A stretch of DNA of 64,000 nucleotides from Alteromonas sp. KC3 (GTDB lineage Bacteria > Pseudomonadota > Gammaproteobacteria > Enterobacterales > Alteromonadaceae). This document shows positions 28,942 to 38,088 of the stretch, piece after piece. Numbering within the stretch: position 1 is the stretch's first letter; each line of letters starts with the position of its first letter. The position numbers and the translations under genes were made by a program. The stretch spans positions 3,906,001 to 3,970,000 of the forward strand of contig NZ_AP024235.1 in the NCBI RefSeq assembly GCF_016756315.1. The letters run 5' to 3'. The notes under the pieces were generated by a model, which worked only from the letters and a program-made list of their open reading frames with translations, was not told the DNA's origin and did no database searches.

Positions 28942-30336
28942 TTAATAAAGCACGCGAATTTCATAACCTGTAGCGGTATCAGCGGGCTCAACAGTCACAA
29001 TGTAGTTTTCTTCTTCAACAAACCCAAACAATGCGGTTCTATCAAGCAGCACTTGCTCGCCATTATCATCTTCGTAAACCGCTATGACTTCGTAGTAGTC
29101 GGAAGGTAGTACCTCACTCGCGCTTTCACCAAATTCTAAGTTTTGCAGGTCGTATTCAGCGGTATCGATGGTTTCATCATTACGCACTAAGTAAAAGTCA
29201 ACGTCGTCGAAATCGTTAACTAAATTGATGAAATTAACCGTTTTATCGTAGGCTTGAGGTAAGCCGCTTTCTACAAAGGTAGCAGCACCAAGCTTGTCGT
29301 CATTGTTATAAATCAGTATTGCTTTGCTCTCGCCTTGATTTAACGTGATCAATTTATTATTGAGTGAAGTAGCACTACCAGAAGGGTCTGTCACTGTTAC
29401 TCTATAATCGCCATATCGAATGGCGGTAAATGAAGAAAGCTCACCAGCCGATAATGTAAAGCTCACATCTTCTTCGTCGGTATTCCCCCCAAAGCTCACT
29501 TGTAGATCTGCATCAATATTTGACGAGTTATAAATACGATATTGTGAGTCAGCTTCAACATCAGTGAGTGCTGTTACTGTTGATGAATTAAGAATAGTGT
29601 CTACAACTAAGCCTTCTTGAATAGCACCACTTACGTCGCGCAAAGTAAGAACGTATTCTGTTTCATAGATGAAGTCGATAGTCTGCGATTCAAATATGAC
29701 CTCATCGCTACCCGGCTCGGTGAGATAAATTGTGTACTCGCCTTCATCAAAATAGTCACTGTCATCATCAGCATCCCAAAATACAAACTCTCCTAGGTCG
29801 CCAGCGTTTGCGCTTCCTAAGTAATTTGCAGCTTCAAATGGGTCACCTGACTCACTCATATAGAAATCGTATGACGCATTATCAGCCGTTACCGATAACG
29901 CAAACAAACGAAAATGGTCTTCTAACGTTTTTCTTTCATATTGGTAGTTAGAAAAAGACGGTGCAGCAAAATCTCCACTCATCACAATCAAGGTTTTATA
30001 ACCTTCGCGAAGATCAACGGTAATAGTATCGATAAGAACTTCTTGATCATCTGAGTCGGTACGAATGAACTCAAGTTCCAATTCACCGCTTTCTAGCGAG
30101 TACATAGACGTAGTATCACCAAATTGCGCCGAACCAAAGCTATCGCCGTCAACTTCGCGCATTTCTACGTTTGCGCCATTAGGTGATGCGTTGTAAAACT
30201 GCACATACGCATAAGTATAATCAGAACTACTGCTATCTGAGCCGCCACAAGCGCTAAGCCCTAATAATACGATAAGCCCACATATTATTGTTCTAAAACC
30301 TACTGTCATATTCACAGATGGTGTGGTTAGTTGCAT
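28942..30336 (-). CDS. DUF4397-like lipoprotein
   Basis: It has 464 residues from the ATG at 30336, which has AAGGAA 8 bases upstream; a longer start 30 codons earlier would bury the signal peptide and is rejected. The N-terminus is a lipoprotein signal ending in the lipobox LSAC. The mature part is acidic and beta-rich, with repeated segments starting like YVQFYNASPNGANVEM and RIYNSSNIDADLQVSFG, typical of DUF4397 domains. There are probably three to four such repeats. Function is unknown; a cell-envelope or surface-exposed role is likely from the signal. It forms a single-gene transcript with its own terminator. Confidence 0.7.
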   Translation of the reverse strand: MQLTTPSVNMTVGFRTIICGLIVLLGLSACGGSDSSSSDYTYAYVQFYNASPNGANVEMREVDGDSFGSAQFGDTTSMYSLESGELELEFIRTDSDDQEVLIDTITVDLREGYKTLIVMSGDFAAPSFSNYQYERKTLEDHFRLFALSVTADNASYDFYMSESGDPFEAANYLGSANAGDLGEFVFWDADDDSDYFDEGEYTIYLTEPGSDEVIFESQTIDFIYETEYVLTLRDVSGAIQEGLVVDTILNSSTVTALTDVEADSQYRIYNSSNIDADLQVSFGGNTDEEDVSFTLSAGELSSFTAIRYGDYRVTVTDPSGSATSLNNKLITLNQGESKAILIYNNDDKLGAATFVESGLPQAYDKTVNFINLVNDFDDVDFYLVRNDETIDTAEYDLQNLEFGESASEVLPSDYYEVIAVYEDDNGEQVLLDRTALFGFVEEENYIVTVEPADTATGYEIRVLY

Positions 30337-30545
30337 AAATTGAATTTCCTTAAGGTGTTTCGAAAGACGGTTAAACGCGAAAAAATTCGCGCAAGCTGCG
30401 CCGAAATGCTTGCACAATACCGCCATATGGCCTTTAGGGAAGCGAGAGGTTCACCGCTTTACGCCATCTTTGCAAAGCTGACTTTTCTTTAAGGAATCTT
30501 TACATTTACCAATTCATAGCAACGGTTCTTCCCATTATTGAAAAC

Positions 30546-30571
30546 AAAAAAAAGCCTGCATAAGCAGGCTT
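30546..30571 (-). terminator. Terminator of the subtilase gene
   Basis: AAGCCTGC and GCAGGCTT form a perfect 8-bp stem with a 4-base loop followed by eight T on the minus strand, 20 bases after the protease stop. Confidence 0.9.
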
Positions 30572-30591
30572 AAAAGGGAGACGTTTAATAA

Positions 30592-32346
30592 TTACTCATA
30601 CGAGTAAGATAAGGTTAATCCGCTGTAGCTTGAGTAAGCACGGATACCTATATGCCAAGTACCTGATGCTGGCGCATCAAATGTGCATACTTCGTTGTTG
30701 CCATTTTGGTACGGACGACAATCATAGCTATTGGTCTCTGGTTGAGAACCAAACTTAACGTACAAGTCCGCATCACCAGAACCACCTGATGTACTAATTG
30801 TCATTTGCGTAACACCTTCAGGAATGGTCCAAGTGTAGCGGTCCCAGTTTCTGCGCGTACCAGATAGATTGGTAAGCTGACCAGATACAGGCTCAACACC
30901 TGGCTCTGAACCGCCGCCACCACCGCCACCACCAGCACAACCATTCGTATTAAGATAGTTGTACGCATCAGCAAGTTGCATCAAGCCATAGCCGTAGAAG
31001 TTGTCGCGTCCAGCGCTACCCTTATCTTTCGCCGTTGCCGTTAATGCATTACGAATCTGATTATTAGAGCACTGCGGGAAATAACTCCATACTAATGCTG
31101 CACCACCTGCTACGTGTGGCGTTGCCATCGATGTACCACTTAGCGATGCGTAGGTATTAGTTGGGTAAGTTGACTGTACTGCGCTACCTGGCGCCGCAAT
31201 TTCAACTTGGTTGTTGTATTGGCTGTAGCTTGCACGATTCTCATTTGAATCTACCGCTGCCACTGACATTACCGCATCATATGAAGCAGGATATGACTTA
31301 GCACTGTTGCCGTCATTACCTGCAGCGGCAACAAGTAACATGCCTGCATCAGTAAAGCTCTGCATCGCATTTTGCTCTGCTGTTGATGCACTACCACCAC
31401 CTAAGCTCATGTTTACCACGTTTGAGCCAGCAGACTGACACTGTGTAATCGCATCGATTAGGTCTGACGCATATGTCCATTGACCGTTGTCGTTAAAGAT
31501 TTTAACAATATGCATATCAACACCAGGGTATACACCTACTACCCCTTCGTTGTTGTCATAGGCAGCGATAGTGCCAGCCACGTGAGTACCATGACCATTA
31601 CCATCGTTGTACCAGTTACCTACTGCACTGTTGTTTGCTTGACCTGTTACGCCATCGTTAGTACCCGGTAAATCTGGGTGGCCTAAGTTGTAACCAGTAT
31701 CAATGATACACACTTTGCGTGCTTGAGTGTCAGACTGGCCAAACTGGTTTGCTTGTACCATTGTGTAACCATAAGGCGTAGATTGCGCCATTGATTTACG
31801 ACGTACATCAACCTCGATACTTTCAATGTTGGGGTTTTTGCGAAGCTTGTTAAGCGCAGCTTTAGACATCGTTGCAGCGACCATCTTATGCTGCTTAAGC
31901 TCTTTCTTAATATCACCACCCGCTTTGCGAACTTCTGAACGCGCCGTGACAATGTCGAAAGGACGTTTTGCCTTTCCTTTTGCTTTAGCGCTTGCCATGT
32001 TGCCTTTTTCAACAGACATTGTTGCGTACTCGCTTGTCATCTCGTCTTTGAACTTAATGATATAGCGTTCTTGCTCAACTACTTGATCAATGCCTAATGT
32101 CAGGCGCTTACCCAAAGCAGTTTGTAGGTTTTGTGGTTTCTCTTTCACTTTGACAAGCCCTTCGCTTGCCGCCATTGCAGAGTTACCTGTTAAGCCAAGT
32201 GATACAGCTAATGCAGCTGCCGTTATACATGTGTGTTTCTTATTTAACTTAGAGTTCAATTTTATTTCCTGTTTATCTGTCTTGTTGTGTTTCTGTACTG
32301 TTTTTATTTTCCGTACTTTAGAAACGCTTTTATTATTTGATGACAT
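30592..32346 (-). CDS. Secreted S8 subtilisin-family protease with PPC domain
   Basis: The protein has 584 residues. A Lys-rich cytoplasmic extension of about 38 residues precedes the signal peptide (TCITAAALAVSLGLTGNSAMA). Then come an inhibitor I9 propeptide (YIIKFKD and the end near NIESIEVDV), and the catalytic domain with Asp in IIDTGYNLGHPDL, His in GNGHGTHVAGTIAA and Ser in LSGTSMATPHVAGG. A linker of eight glycines leads to a C-terminal PPC domain (about 485-584, ADLYVKFGSQPETNSYDCRP). All three catalytic residues are intact. It probably is exported through the Sec and type II pathways and degrades extracellular protein. The PPC domain is often removed on maturation. The gene has its own terminator and a 520-base upstream region. 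Confidence 0.93.
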   Translation of the reverse strand: MSSNNKSVSKVRKIKTVQKHNKTDKQEIKLNSKLNKKHTCITAAALAVSLGLTGNSAMAASEGLVKVKEKPQNLQTALGKRLTLGIDQVVEQERYIIKFKDEMTSEYATMSVEKGNMASAKAKGKAKRPFDIVTARSEVRKAGGDIKKELKQHKMVAATMSKAALNKLRKNPNIESIEVDVRRKSMAQSTPYGYTMVQANQFGQSDTQARKVCIIDTGYNLGHPDLPGTNDGVTGQANNSAVGNWYNDGNGHGTHVAGTIAAYDNNEGVVGVYPGVDMHIVKIFNDNGQWTYASDLIDAITQCQSAGSNVVNMSLGGGSASTAEQNAMQSFTDAGMLLVAAAGNDGNSAKSYPASYDAVMSVAAVDSNENRASYSQYNNQVEIAAPGSAVQSTYPTNTYASLSGTSMATPHVAGGAALVWSYFPQCSNNQIRNALTATAKDKGSAGRDNFYGYGLMQLADAYNYLNTNGCAGGGGGGGGSEPGVEPVSGQLTNLSGTRRNWDRYTWTIPEGVTQMTISTSGGSGDADLYVKFGSQPETNSYDCRPYQNGNNEVCTFDAPASGTWHIGIRAYSSYSGLTLSYSYE

Positions 32347-32867
32347 ACAGGTGTTACCGTTACCTCATACGAAATGCTCATCCATGACTACCGACGCAAC
32401 TGCGTTGCAACGACGTACCCGCGTGTCGAGTAAATGTGAAGTTGCACATTAGGCAACTACACACAACGCCCATATTAGCCAGCTAATCAACACCTTACGT
32501 ATATTGCCTTAACCCTGGTTTGCGCTTTTTATACTTAAAAAAAAGCGCTTAAAAGCAACGTTCAGTATCGAAACCACATAAGCTCTGCGTTACGAGCACA
32601 TTCATAGTAGGAATAAACTTTCATAATTAACATTAATTCAACAAGAACAAATGTAACAAAATATTAAGGAGCGATAAGATTTACTTAAATATCGGGACTT
32701 GGCAGCGAAAATAAATACATAAAGCACAACATCGTCGCCATTTCGCAACAACCTGCAAAAACGAAAACGGATTTTAGACAAGAATATTAAGAAAAACTAA
32801 AGAGGCGTAAGAAATTAAGGAAAGTAAGAGAAGTGAGGAGATGTGTCGCTAAACGCAAACGCGCGGA
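32347..32867 (-). other. Gene-free region upstream of the subtilase gene
   Basis: About 520 bases without a convincing gene on either strand. It holds a hairpin at about 32861-32880 (GCGCGGA and TCCGCGC), which may end the rlmB transcript. A second AT-rich inverted repeat lies near 32528-32553 (GCGCTTTTT and its complement with extra A). The rest is AT-rich and presumably contains the protease promoter, but I could not pick a reliable -35/-10 pair. Confidence 0.4.
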
Positions 32868-33608
32868 TCAAAGTCCGCGCTGTCTAACGATTTCGTACAA
32901 GCATACACCGGTGGCAACAGACACGTTTAAACTTGTTACGCTGCCGGCCATGGGCAATTTAACGAGTTCATCGCACGTTTCTTTGGTTAATCTGCGCATG
33001 CCTTTGCCTTCTGCACCCATGACGAGGGCAGTTGGGCCTTTAAGATCGACGTCATACAAGGTCTTATCCGTTTCGCCTGCCGTACCGACAACCCATAATC
33101 CCTTCTCTTGAAGGTGCTTAAGCGTTCTAGATAAGTTGGTGATTTGAATGAGCGGTACCACTTCTGCCGCTCCGCACGCCACTTTTCTCACTGTACCATT
33201 GAGACTGGCTGACTTATCCTTTGGCACAACCACAGCGTGAACACCAGCACCGTCGGCTGTGCGCAAACATGCACCTAAGTTGTGAGGATCGGTGATGCCA
33301 TCTAGCACAAGAATTAACGGCTGAGATTCACGCGCTAAAATTGTATCCAGATCAGCTTCGTCTAATACGCGAGCAGGCTTTGCGCGAGCAACCACACCTT
33401 GATGCTGCTCACCATTTACCTTATCGTCGAGTGCCTTTCGCTGGCAAAACTGAACAGAAATACCGAAACGGCGGGCTTGGTTAACAATTGTCGTCAAACG
33501 CTCATCGTTGCGCCCTTTCAACACCAATACTTCCATTACACGCTCGGGCTCTTTCTCTAGAACCGACTGCATAGCGTGTAAACCGTATAACCATTCTTGC
33601 TGCGCCAT
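32868..33608 (-). CDS. rlmB: 23S rRNA (guanosine-2'-O)-methyltransferase
   Basis: SpoU-family enzyme that methylates G2251 of 23S rRNA in the peptidyl-transferase centre. The 246-residue protein has an N-terminal substrate-binding domain ([20 protein letters not shown]) and a C-terminal SPOUT knot with [33 protein letters not shown] and [18 protein letters not shown]. Its start directly follows the rnr stop, the usual rnr-rlmB pair. Confidence 0.96.
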   Translation of the reverse strand: MAQQEWLYGLHAMQSVLEKEPERVMEVLVLKGRNDERLTTIVNQARRFGISVQFCQRKALDDKVNGEQHQGVVARAKPARVLDEADLDTILARESQPLILVLDGITDPHNLGACLRTADGAGVHAVVVPKDKSASLNGTVRKVACGAAEVVPLIQITNLSRTLKHLQEKGLWVVGTAGETDKTLYDVDLKGPTALVMGAEGKGMRRLTKETCDELVKLPMAGSVTSLNVSVATGVCLYEIVRQRGL

Positions 33609-35975
33609 TTAACGCTTACCTCTTTTATTTAGCTTTAATGTTTTGCCACTTTTTCCAGTGCTTTTACCAGATGAACGGGCGCCAGACGGTTTTGACGCGC
33701 CGCCTTTGCCTTTTGGCGCCTCACTGTGGTATCGCTTACCTTTGCTTGATGCTTTCTTGGCAGACTTCACTTTTACTTTCTTACCGCCAGCGCCGCGCAG
33801 CATAGACTTATCGAGCAATAAATCAATCTTTCTCTCATCAAGGTTAACCGCAGCCACTTTCACTTCTACCGTATCACCCAACCTGAATTGGCGATGCCCC
33901 GACTCTCCTACCAATGCTTGTTTCACATCGTCATAGTGGTAGAAATCATCGTCTAACGAGGTAATGTGCACTAAGCCATCAATATGGTATTCGGTTAAAC
34001 GGATAAACAAGCCAAAGTTGGTTACTGAACTAACAACGCCTTCAAAGATATCGCCGACGTGGTCGAGCATAAACTCGCATTTGAGCCAGTCTGCAACATC
34101 GCGGGTAGCGTCGTCAGCGCGACGTTCTGTCATCGAGCATTGCTCTCCCAGCTGCTCAATTTCATCAATAGTGTAGTTTTTCGCACCACTTACCGCTTTT
34201 TTTCCTTGTTGTTTAGCAATGATGCCTTTTAAGGCGCGATGCACAACAAGGTCAGGATAACGGCGAATAGGCGAGGTGAAATGCGCATACGCTTCAAGCG
34301 CTAAGCCAAAGTGACCGACATTGTCGCCGTCATATATAGCTTGTTTCATAGAGCGAAGCAACATAGTTTGAATGAGCTCTTCGTCTACACGTCCGCGCGT
34401 TTTAAGTACCACATCGGTAAAGGCGGCAGGCTCTGCATCCTCAGTAATGCGATGAGGAATACCAATTTCACCCAAGTAGCTGGTAAATGCAGTCAGCCTG
34501 TCAGCATCTGGCTTGTCATGTACTCGATATAGCGCTGGCGCCTCATGCTTTTCTAGCATTAATGCCGCACTCACGTTTGCCATGATCATGCACTCTTCAA
34601 TAAGCTTGTGCGCATCATTGCGTACAAGCGGCACGATGTTTTCTATTTTACGTTGCGCATTAAAGACAAACTTCACTTCTTGGGTTTCAAATTCTATTGC
34701 GCCACGTTTAGCACGCGCTTTTTTCAACGCTCTATACAAGTCATGTAAGTTGCGAAGGTGCGGTACATGCGCTTCATAGCGCTGATGAAGCTCCTTATCA
34801 CCCTGCAAAATATTCCACACCTTAGTGTAGGTAAGGCGCGCATGAGAGTTCATTACAGCTTCATAAAACTGAAACTCGTCTAATGTGCCTTGCGCACTGA
34901 TGGTCATTTCACACACCATGCACAGTCTGTCTACTTCAGGGTTCAGTGAGCAAAGACCATTTGAAAGTACTTCGGGCAACATAGGAATCACTTGGTCTGG
35001 AAAATAAACCGAGTTACCGCGTTGCTGAGCTTCGTCGTCTAATGCAGAACCAGTGCGCACGTAATGACTAACATCAGCAATAGCCACCCACAGTTGCCAG
35101 CCACCATCATCGAGAGGTTCACAATAAACGGCATCATCGAAATCCCGAGCATCTTCACCATCAATGGTCACGAGGGGCAACTGACGTAAATCAATTCGCC
35201 CTTCTTTTGCTTCATCAGGTACTTGACCCGTTAAGCTTTCAATCTGTTTGGTCACACCTTTAGGCCACTGATGCGGAATATCGAAAGTGCGTAATGCCAT
35301 TTCAATTTCCATCCCCGGTGCCATATGCTCACCAAGCACTTCTACGATTTTTCCCACAGGACTCATTTTGCGACGTGGACGTTGAGTAAGTTCAACCACC
35401 ACCACTTGTCCCATTCGAGCACCGTGTGCGCTTTCTGGTGGAATAACAATTTCGTGCTGTAAACGACTGTCATCAGGCACAACCATGCCAAAACCTTGCT
35501 CAACGAAGTAGCGGCCAACAATGGGTTCGCTGCGGGCTTCAATGACTTGAGTTACAAATGCTTCTTTGCGCCCACGTCGATCGGTCCCGCTAATGCGAGC
35601 TTCAACAACATCGTCGTGCATAAACAAGTTCATTTGCCCAGCACTGATAAACAAATCACCGCTTTTATCTTCAGGGCGCAAGAATCCGTAACCGTCACGA
35701 TGGCCAATAATGCGGCCTTTAATCAGTTCATCACGGTTTTGAAGTATGTACTTTTTTTGCTTAGTGAACTGTACTTGCCCTTCTCGCTCCATAGCGCGAA
35801 GTCGACGCTGAATGCCAATACGGGCATCTTCGTCAAAAGCGTTCACTAAATTACAGATATCAAGGAACGACAGTGGTGTGTCGTGTTCTTTTAGCAAGCT
35901 CATTAGATATTCACGGCTTGCTACCGGATTTTCGTACTTCTCTTTCTCGCGCTGATAATGCGGATCATCACTCAT
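33609..35975 (-). CDS. rnr: Ribonuclease R
   Basis: 3'-5' exoribonuclease of the RNB family that degrades structured RNA. The 788-residue protein has an N-terminal helix-turn-helix, cold-shock domains, the RNB catalytic core (DGEDARDFDDAVYCEPLDD, with the metal-binding Asp cluster), an S1 domain near 650-735 (FEGVVSSVTNFGLFIRLTEY), and a Lys/Gly/Ser-rich basic tail. It is immediately followed by rlmB, the normal neighbour. Confidence 0.97.
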   Translation of the reverse strand: MSDDPHYQREKEKYENPVASREYLMSLLKEHDTPLSFLDICNLVNAFDEDARIGIQRRLRAMEREGQVQFTKQKKYILQNRDELIKGRIIGHRDGYGFLRPEDKSGDLFISAGQMNLFMHDDVVEARISGTDRRGRKEAFVTQVIEARSEPIVGRYFVEQGFGMVVPDDSRLQHEIVIPPESAHGARMGQVVVVELTQRPRRKMSPVGKIVEVLGEHMAPGMEIEMALRTFDIPHQWPKGVTKQIESLTGQVPDEAKEGRIDLRQLPLVTIDGEDARDFDDAVYCEPLDDGGWQLWVAIADVSHYVRTGSALDDEAQQRGNSVYFPDQVIPMLPEVLSNGLCSLNPEVDRLCMVCEMTISAQGTLDEFQFYEAVMNSHARLTYTKVWNILQGDKELHQRYEAHVPHLRNLHDLYRALKKARAKRGAIEFETQEVKFVFNAQRKIENIVPLVRNDAHKLIEECMIMANVSAALMLEKHEAPALYRVHDKPDADRLTAFTSYLGEIGIPHRITEDAEPAAFTDVVLKTRGRVDEELIQTMLLRSMKQAIYDGDNVGHFGLALEAYAHFTSPIRRYPDLVVHRALKGIIAKQQGKKAVSGAKNYTIDEIEQLGEQCSMTERRADDATRDVADWLKCEFMLDHVGDIFEGVVSSVTNFGLFIRLTEYHIDGLVHITSLDDDFYHYDDVKQALVGESGHRQFRLGDTVEVKVAAVNLDERKIDLLLDKSMLRGAGGKKVKVKSAKKASSKGKRYHSEAPKGKGGASKPSGARSSGKSTGKSGKTLKLNKRGKR

Positions 35976-36204
35976 GTATTTATAAATTACCTTTTATTGC
36001 TTCAAAGGAAACGACAAGACACATCACGTGTTTTTCATTCCCTTTTTTACTTTGTATTTGCTGTAACCCCATCACTAAAACCTAGTTAATGTGGTCGTTT
36101 GCTGCACAGTATAACAGCATTTCGCTTAAAACACGGCGTAGTAATTACACTTGCTACCGCCCTTTTGTGTTTTGCTTTTCAGCCACTACAACGAACTGCT
36201 TGCA

Positions 36205-36238
36205 TTGACATCACCCTGTCATATAGCCAACGTATAAA
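36205..36238 (+). promoter_or_regulatory. Candidate PhoB box and -10 upstream of phoD
   Basis: TTGACAT (36205-36211) and CTGTCAT (36216-36222) are separated by 4 bases; the second matches the PhoB repeat CTGTCAT exactly, the first differs at two positions. TATAAA (36233-36238) begins 10 bases after the box, the known spacing in PhoB-dependent promoters where the box replaces the -35. The gene it precedes is a secreted phosphatase, which fits phosphate-starvation control. Confidence 0.6.
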
Positions 36239-36303
36239 TTTACCCTACCCTTTTTTCTTATTTGACTGTTCAAATAAATACCATTACCAAATAAGCAGGC
36301 ACT

Positions 36304-37980
36304 ATGGATAGAAGAACGTTTATCAAATTATCATCACTCACGGGCGCTACTGTGGCAGTATCTACAGGGTTGGCAGGGTGTGTTTCTAGTACTACGTCAC
36401 AAACCAATGCCGAGTTTACTCATGGCGTTGCCAGTGGCGATCCACTTCGCGACGCCGTCATTATATGGACAAGGGCTCAGCCACCATCAGCAAGCGTTAA
36501 AGCCGATATCTTGTGGGAAGTTGCTGCAGATAAGGCCTTTGCCAATATTATTGCTAGCGGTAACGTACAAGCTATGGCAAGTAGCGATTTTACCGTAAAA
36601 GTTGATGTGACAGGTTTATCCCCAGATAGCACATACTTTTATCGCTTTATCAGTGCCAATAACACAAGTCCCATTGGCGAAACGAAAACGTTACCGTCTC
36701 AAGATGTAGATAAAGTGACATTAGGTATTTTTTCTTGTTCAAATTATCCAGCAGGTTTCTTTACGCCTTATATGGAGGCAGCCAAAAATAACAGTATCGA
36801 TTATGTCTTGCACTTAGGTGACTACATCTATGAGTACGACGGTGAAGGTTATGCGACAGAACATGCAAAAGAGATTGGTCGCACTTTTGCGCCAGACAAT
36901 GATACTGAGTTATACACACTAACAGATTACCGAAAACGCTATGCTCTATATCGTACCGACGAAGGCCTGCTTGCGCTTCATCAGAATAAGCCCTTTATTG
37001 TGGTTTGGGATGACCACGAGATCACCAATGACACCTATAAAGACGGGGCTGAAAACCACCAAAGTGATGAAGGCGATTTTTATGCCCGAAGAGCAGCTGC
37101 AGTTCAAGCATACTACGAATGGTTACCCATACGTCCACCGTTTGGTGCTGAGCGATTAGAAATCTATCGACAATTTACCTTTGGCTCGTTGTTCGACCTT
37201 TACATGCTAGACACGCGTGTGCTGGCTCGCGACAAGCAGCTTGAATATGGGCACTATAGAGACAGTAAAACCAAAGAATTCGACAAAGCCACTTTTATGA
37301 AAGATATCAGCGAGCCAAGTCGTGGACTTTTAGGTGATGCGCAACGAGACTGGTTAAACACTGCGATGCAAAATAGCAAGGCAAAGTGGCAGGTGTTAGG
37401 ACAACAGTTGCTCATTGGTCGCATGCTGTTTCCGGTATCTATTTTTAATGGCGTTCCTCGCGAGCAAATTCCAGCCCATGTTCACACGCTGGCAAATTTG
37501 AAACGCAAACAAATGCAAGGTGAAACGCTATCTGATAAAGAGCTGTCTCTTATCAATACTGTTATGCCCTACAATTTAGATGCATGGGATGGCTATCCGG
37601 TTGAGCGAGAACGTTTACTTACTGCGCTCAACAATCTCAATAAACCGGTTATCGCCTTGGCAGGTGATACACATAACGCCTGGCACAACACGCTTACGCT
37701 AGAAAACGGAACGGTTGTCGCAACAGAGCTGGCTACACCGGGTGTAACTTCTCCTGGTATGGAGCACTATTTATCGATGGACGATGAAGCGGCTACAACA
37801 TTAGCGAATGACTTACCACTTCTTATTGGCGATTTAGCTTATTGTAATTTACACCAGCGCGGCTTTCTTACGCTCGAAATTACCGAAGAAAATGCGACTG
37901 CCACATGGCACTTTGTCGATGCCATTTTGACGAAAGATGGCAAAGTCTCAAATACCCATACCTTCGAGATTAACGCATAA
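36304..37980 (+). CDS. phoD: Alkaline phosphatase D family protein, Tat-exported
   Basis: PhoD-type phosphodiesterase/phosphatase that releases phosphate outside the cytoplasm with a metal centre. The 558-residue protein has a twin-arginine signal (MDRRTFIKL) that also ends in a lipobox-like LAGC. An N-terminal beta domain (HGVASGDP..VIIWTRAQP) follows, then the catalytic core with LGDYIYEYDGEGY, VVWDDHEITNDTY and ALAGDTHNAW carrying metal ligands. Length is normal for the family. It has a candidate PhoB box upstream and converges on a TonB-dependent receptor that has a similar box. Confidence 0.9.
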   Translation: MDRRTFIKLSSLTGATVAVSTGLAGCVSSTTSQTNAEFTHGVASGDPLRDAVIIWTRAQPPSASVKADILWEVAADKAFANIIASGNVQAMASSDFTVKVDVTGLSPDSTYFYRFISANNTSPIGETKTLPSQDVDKVTLGIFSCSNYPAGFFTPYMEAAKNNSIDYVLHLGDYIYEYDGEGYATEHAKEIGRTFAPDNDTELYTLTDYRKRYALYRTDEGLLALHQNKPFIVVWDDHEITNDTYKDGAENHQSDEGDFYARRAAAVQAYYEWLPIRPPFGAERLEIYRQFTFGSLFDLYMLDTRVLARDKQLEYGHYRDSKTKEFDKATFMKDISEPSRGLLGDAQRDWLNTAMQNSKAKWQVLGQQLLIGRMLFPVSIFNGVPREQIPAHVHTLANLKRKQMQGETLSDKELSLINTVMPYNLDAWDGYPVERERLLTALNNLNKPVIALAGDTHNAWHNTLTLENGTVVATELATPGVTSPGMEHYLSMDDEAATTLANDLPLLIGDLAYCNLHQRGFLTLEITEENATATWHFVDAILTKDGKVSNTHTFEINA

Positions 37981-38017
37981 TGTGGTAAGCACGGTGGGGA
38001 TATGTTTGTGAGTAGAT

Positions 38018-38053
38018 AAGCCGTCACCTGTTTTATTCAGTGACGGCTTTTTT
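38018..38053 (+). terminator. Terminator after phoD
   Basis: AAGCCGTCAC and GTGACGGCTT form a perfect 10-bp stem with a 12-base loop, followed by six T on the plus strand, 38 bases after the phoD stop. Confidence 0.88.
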
Positions 38054-38088
38054 ATACACGCTTTTATAAACGCCAATTAAGCAAACTT

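Noticed and set aside
36099..36311. 70-codon frame before phoD
   Set aside because: It overlaps the PhoB box and the phoD start, has no ribosome site and no recognisable sequence.
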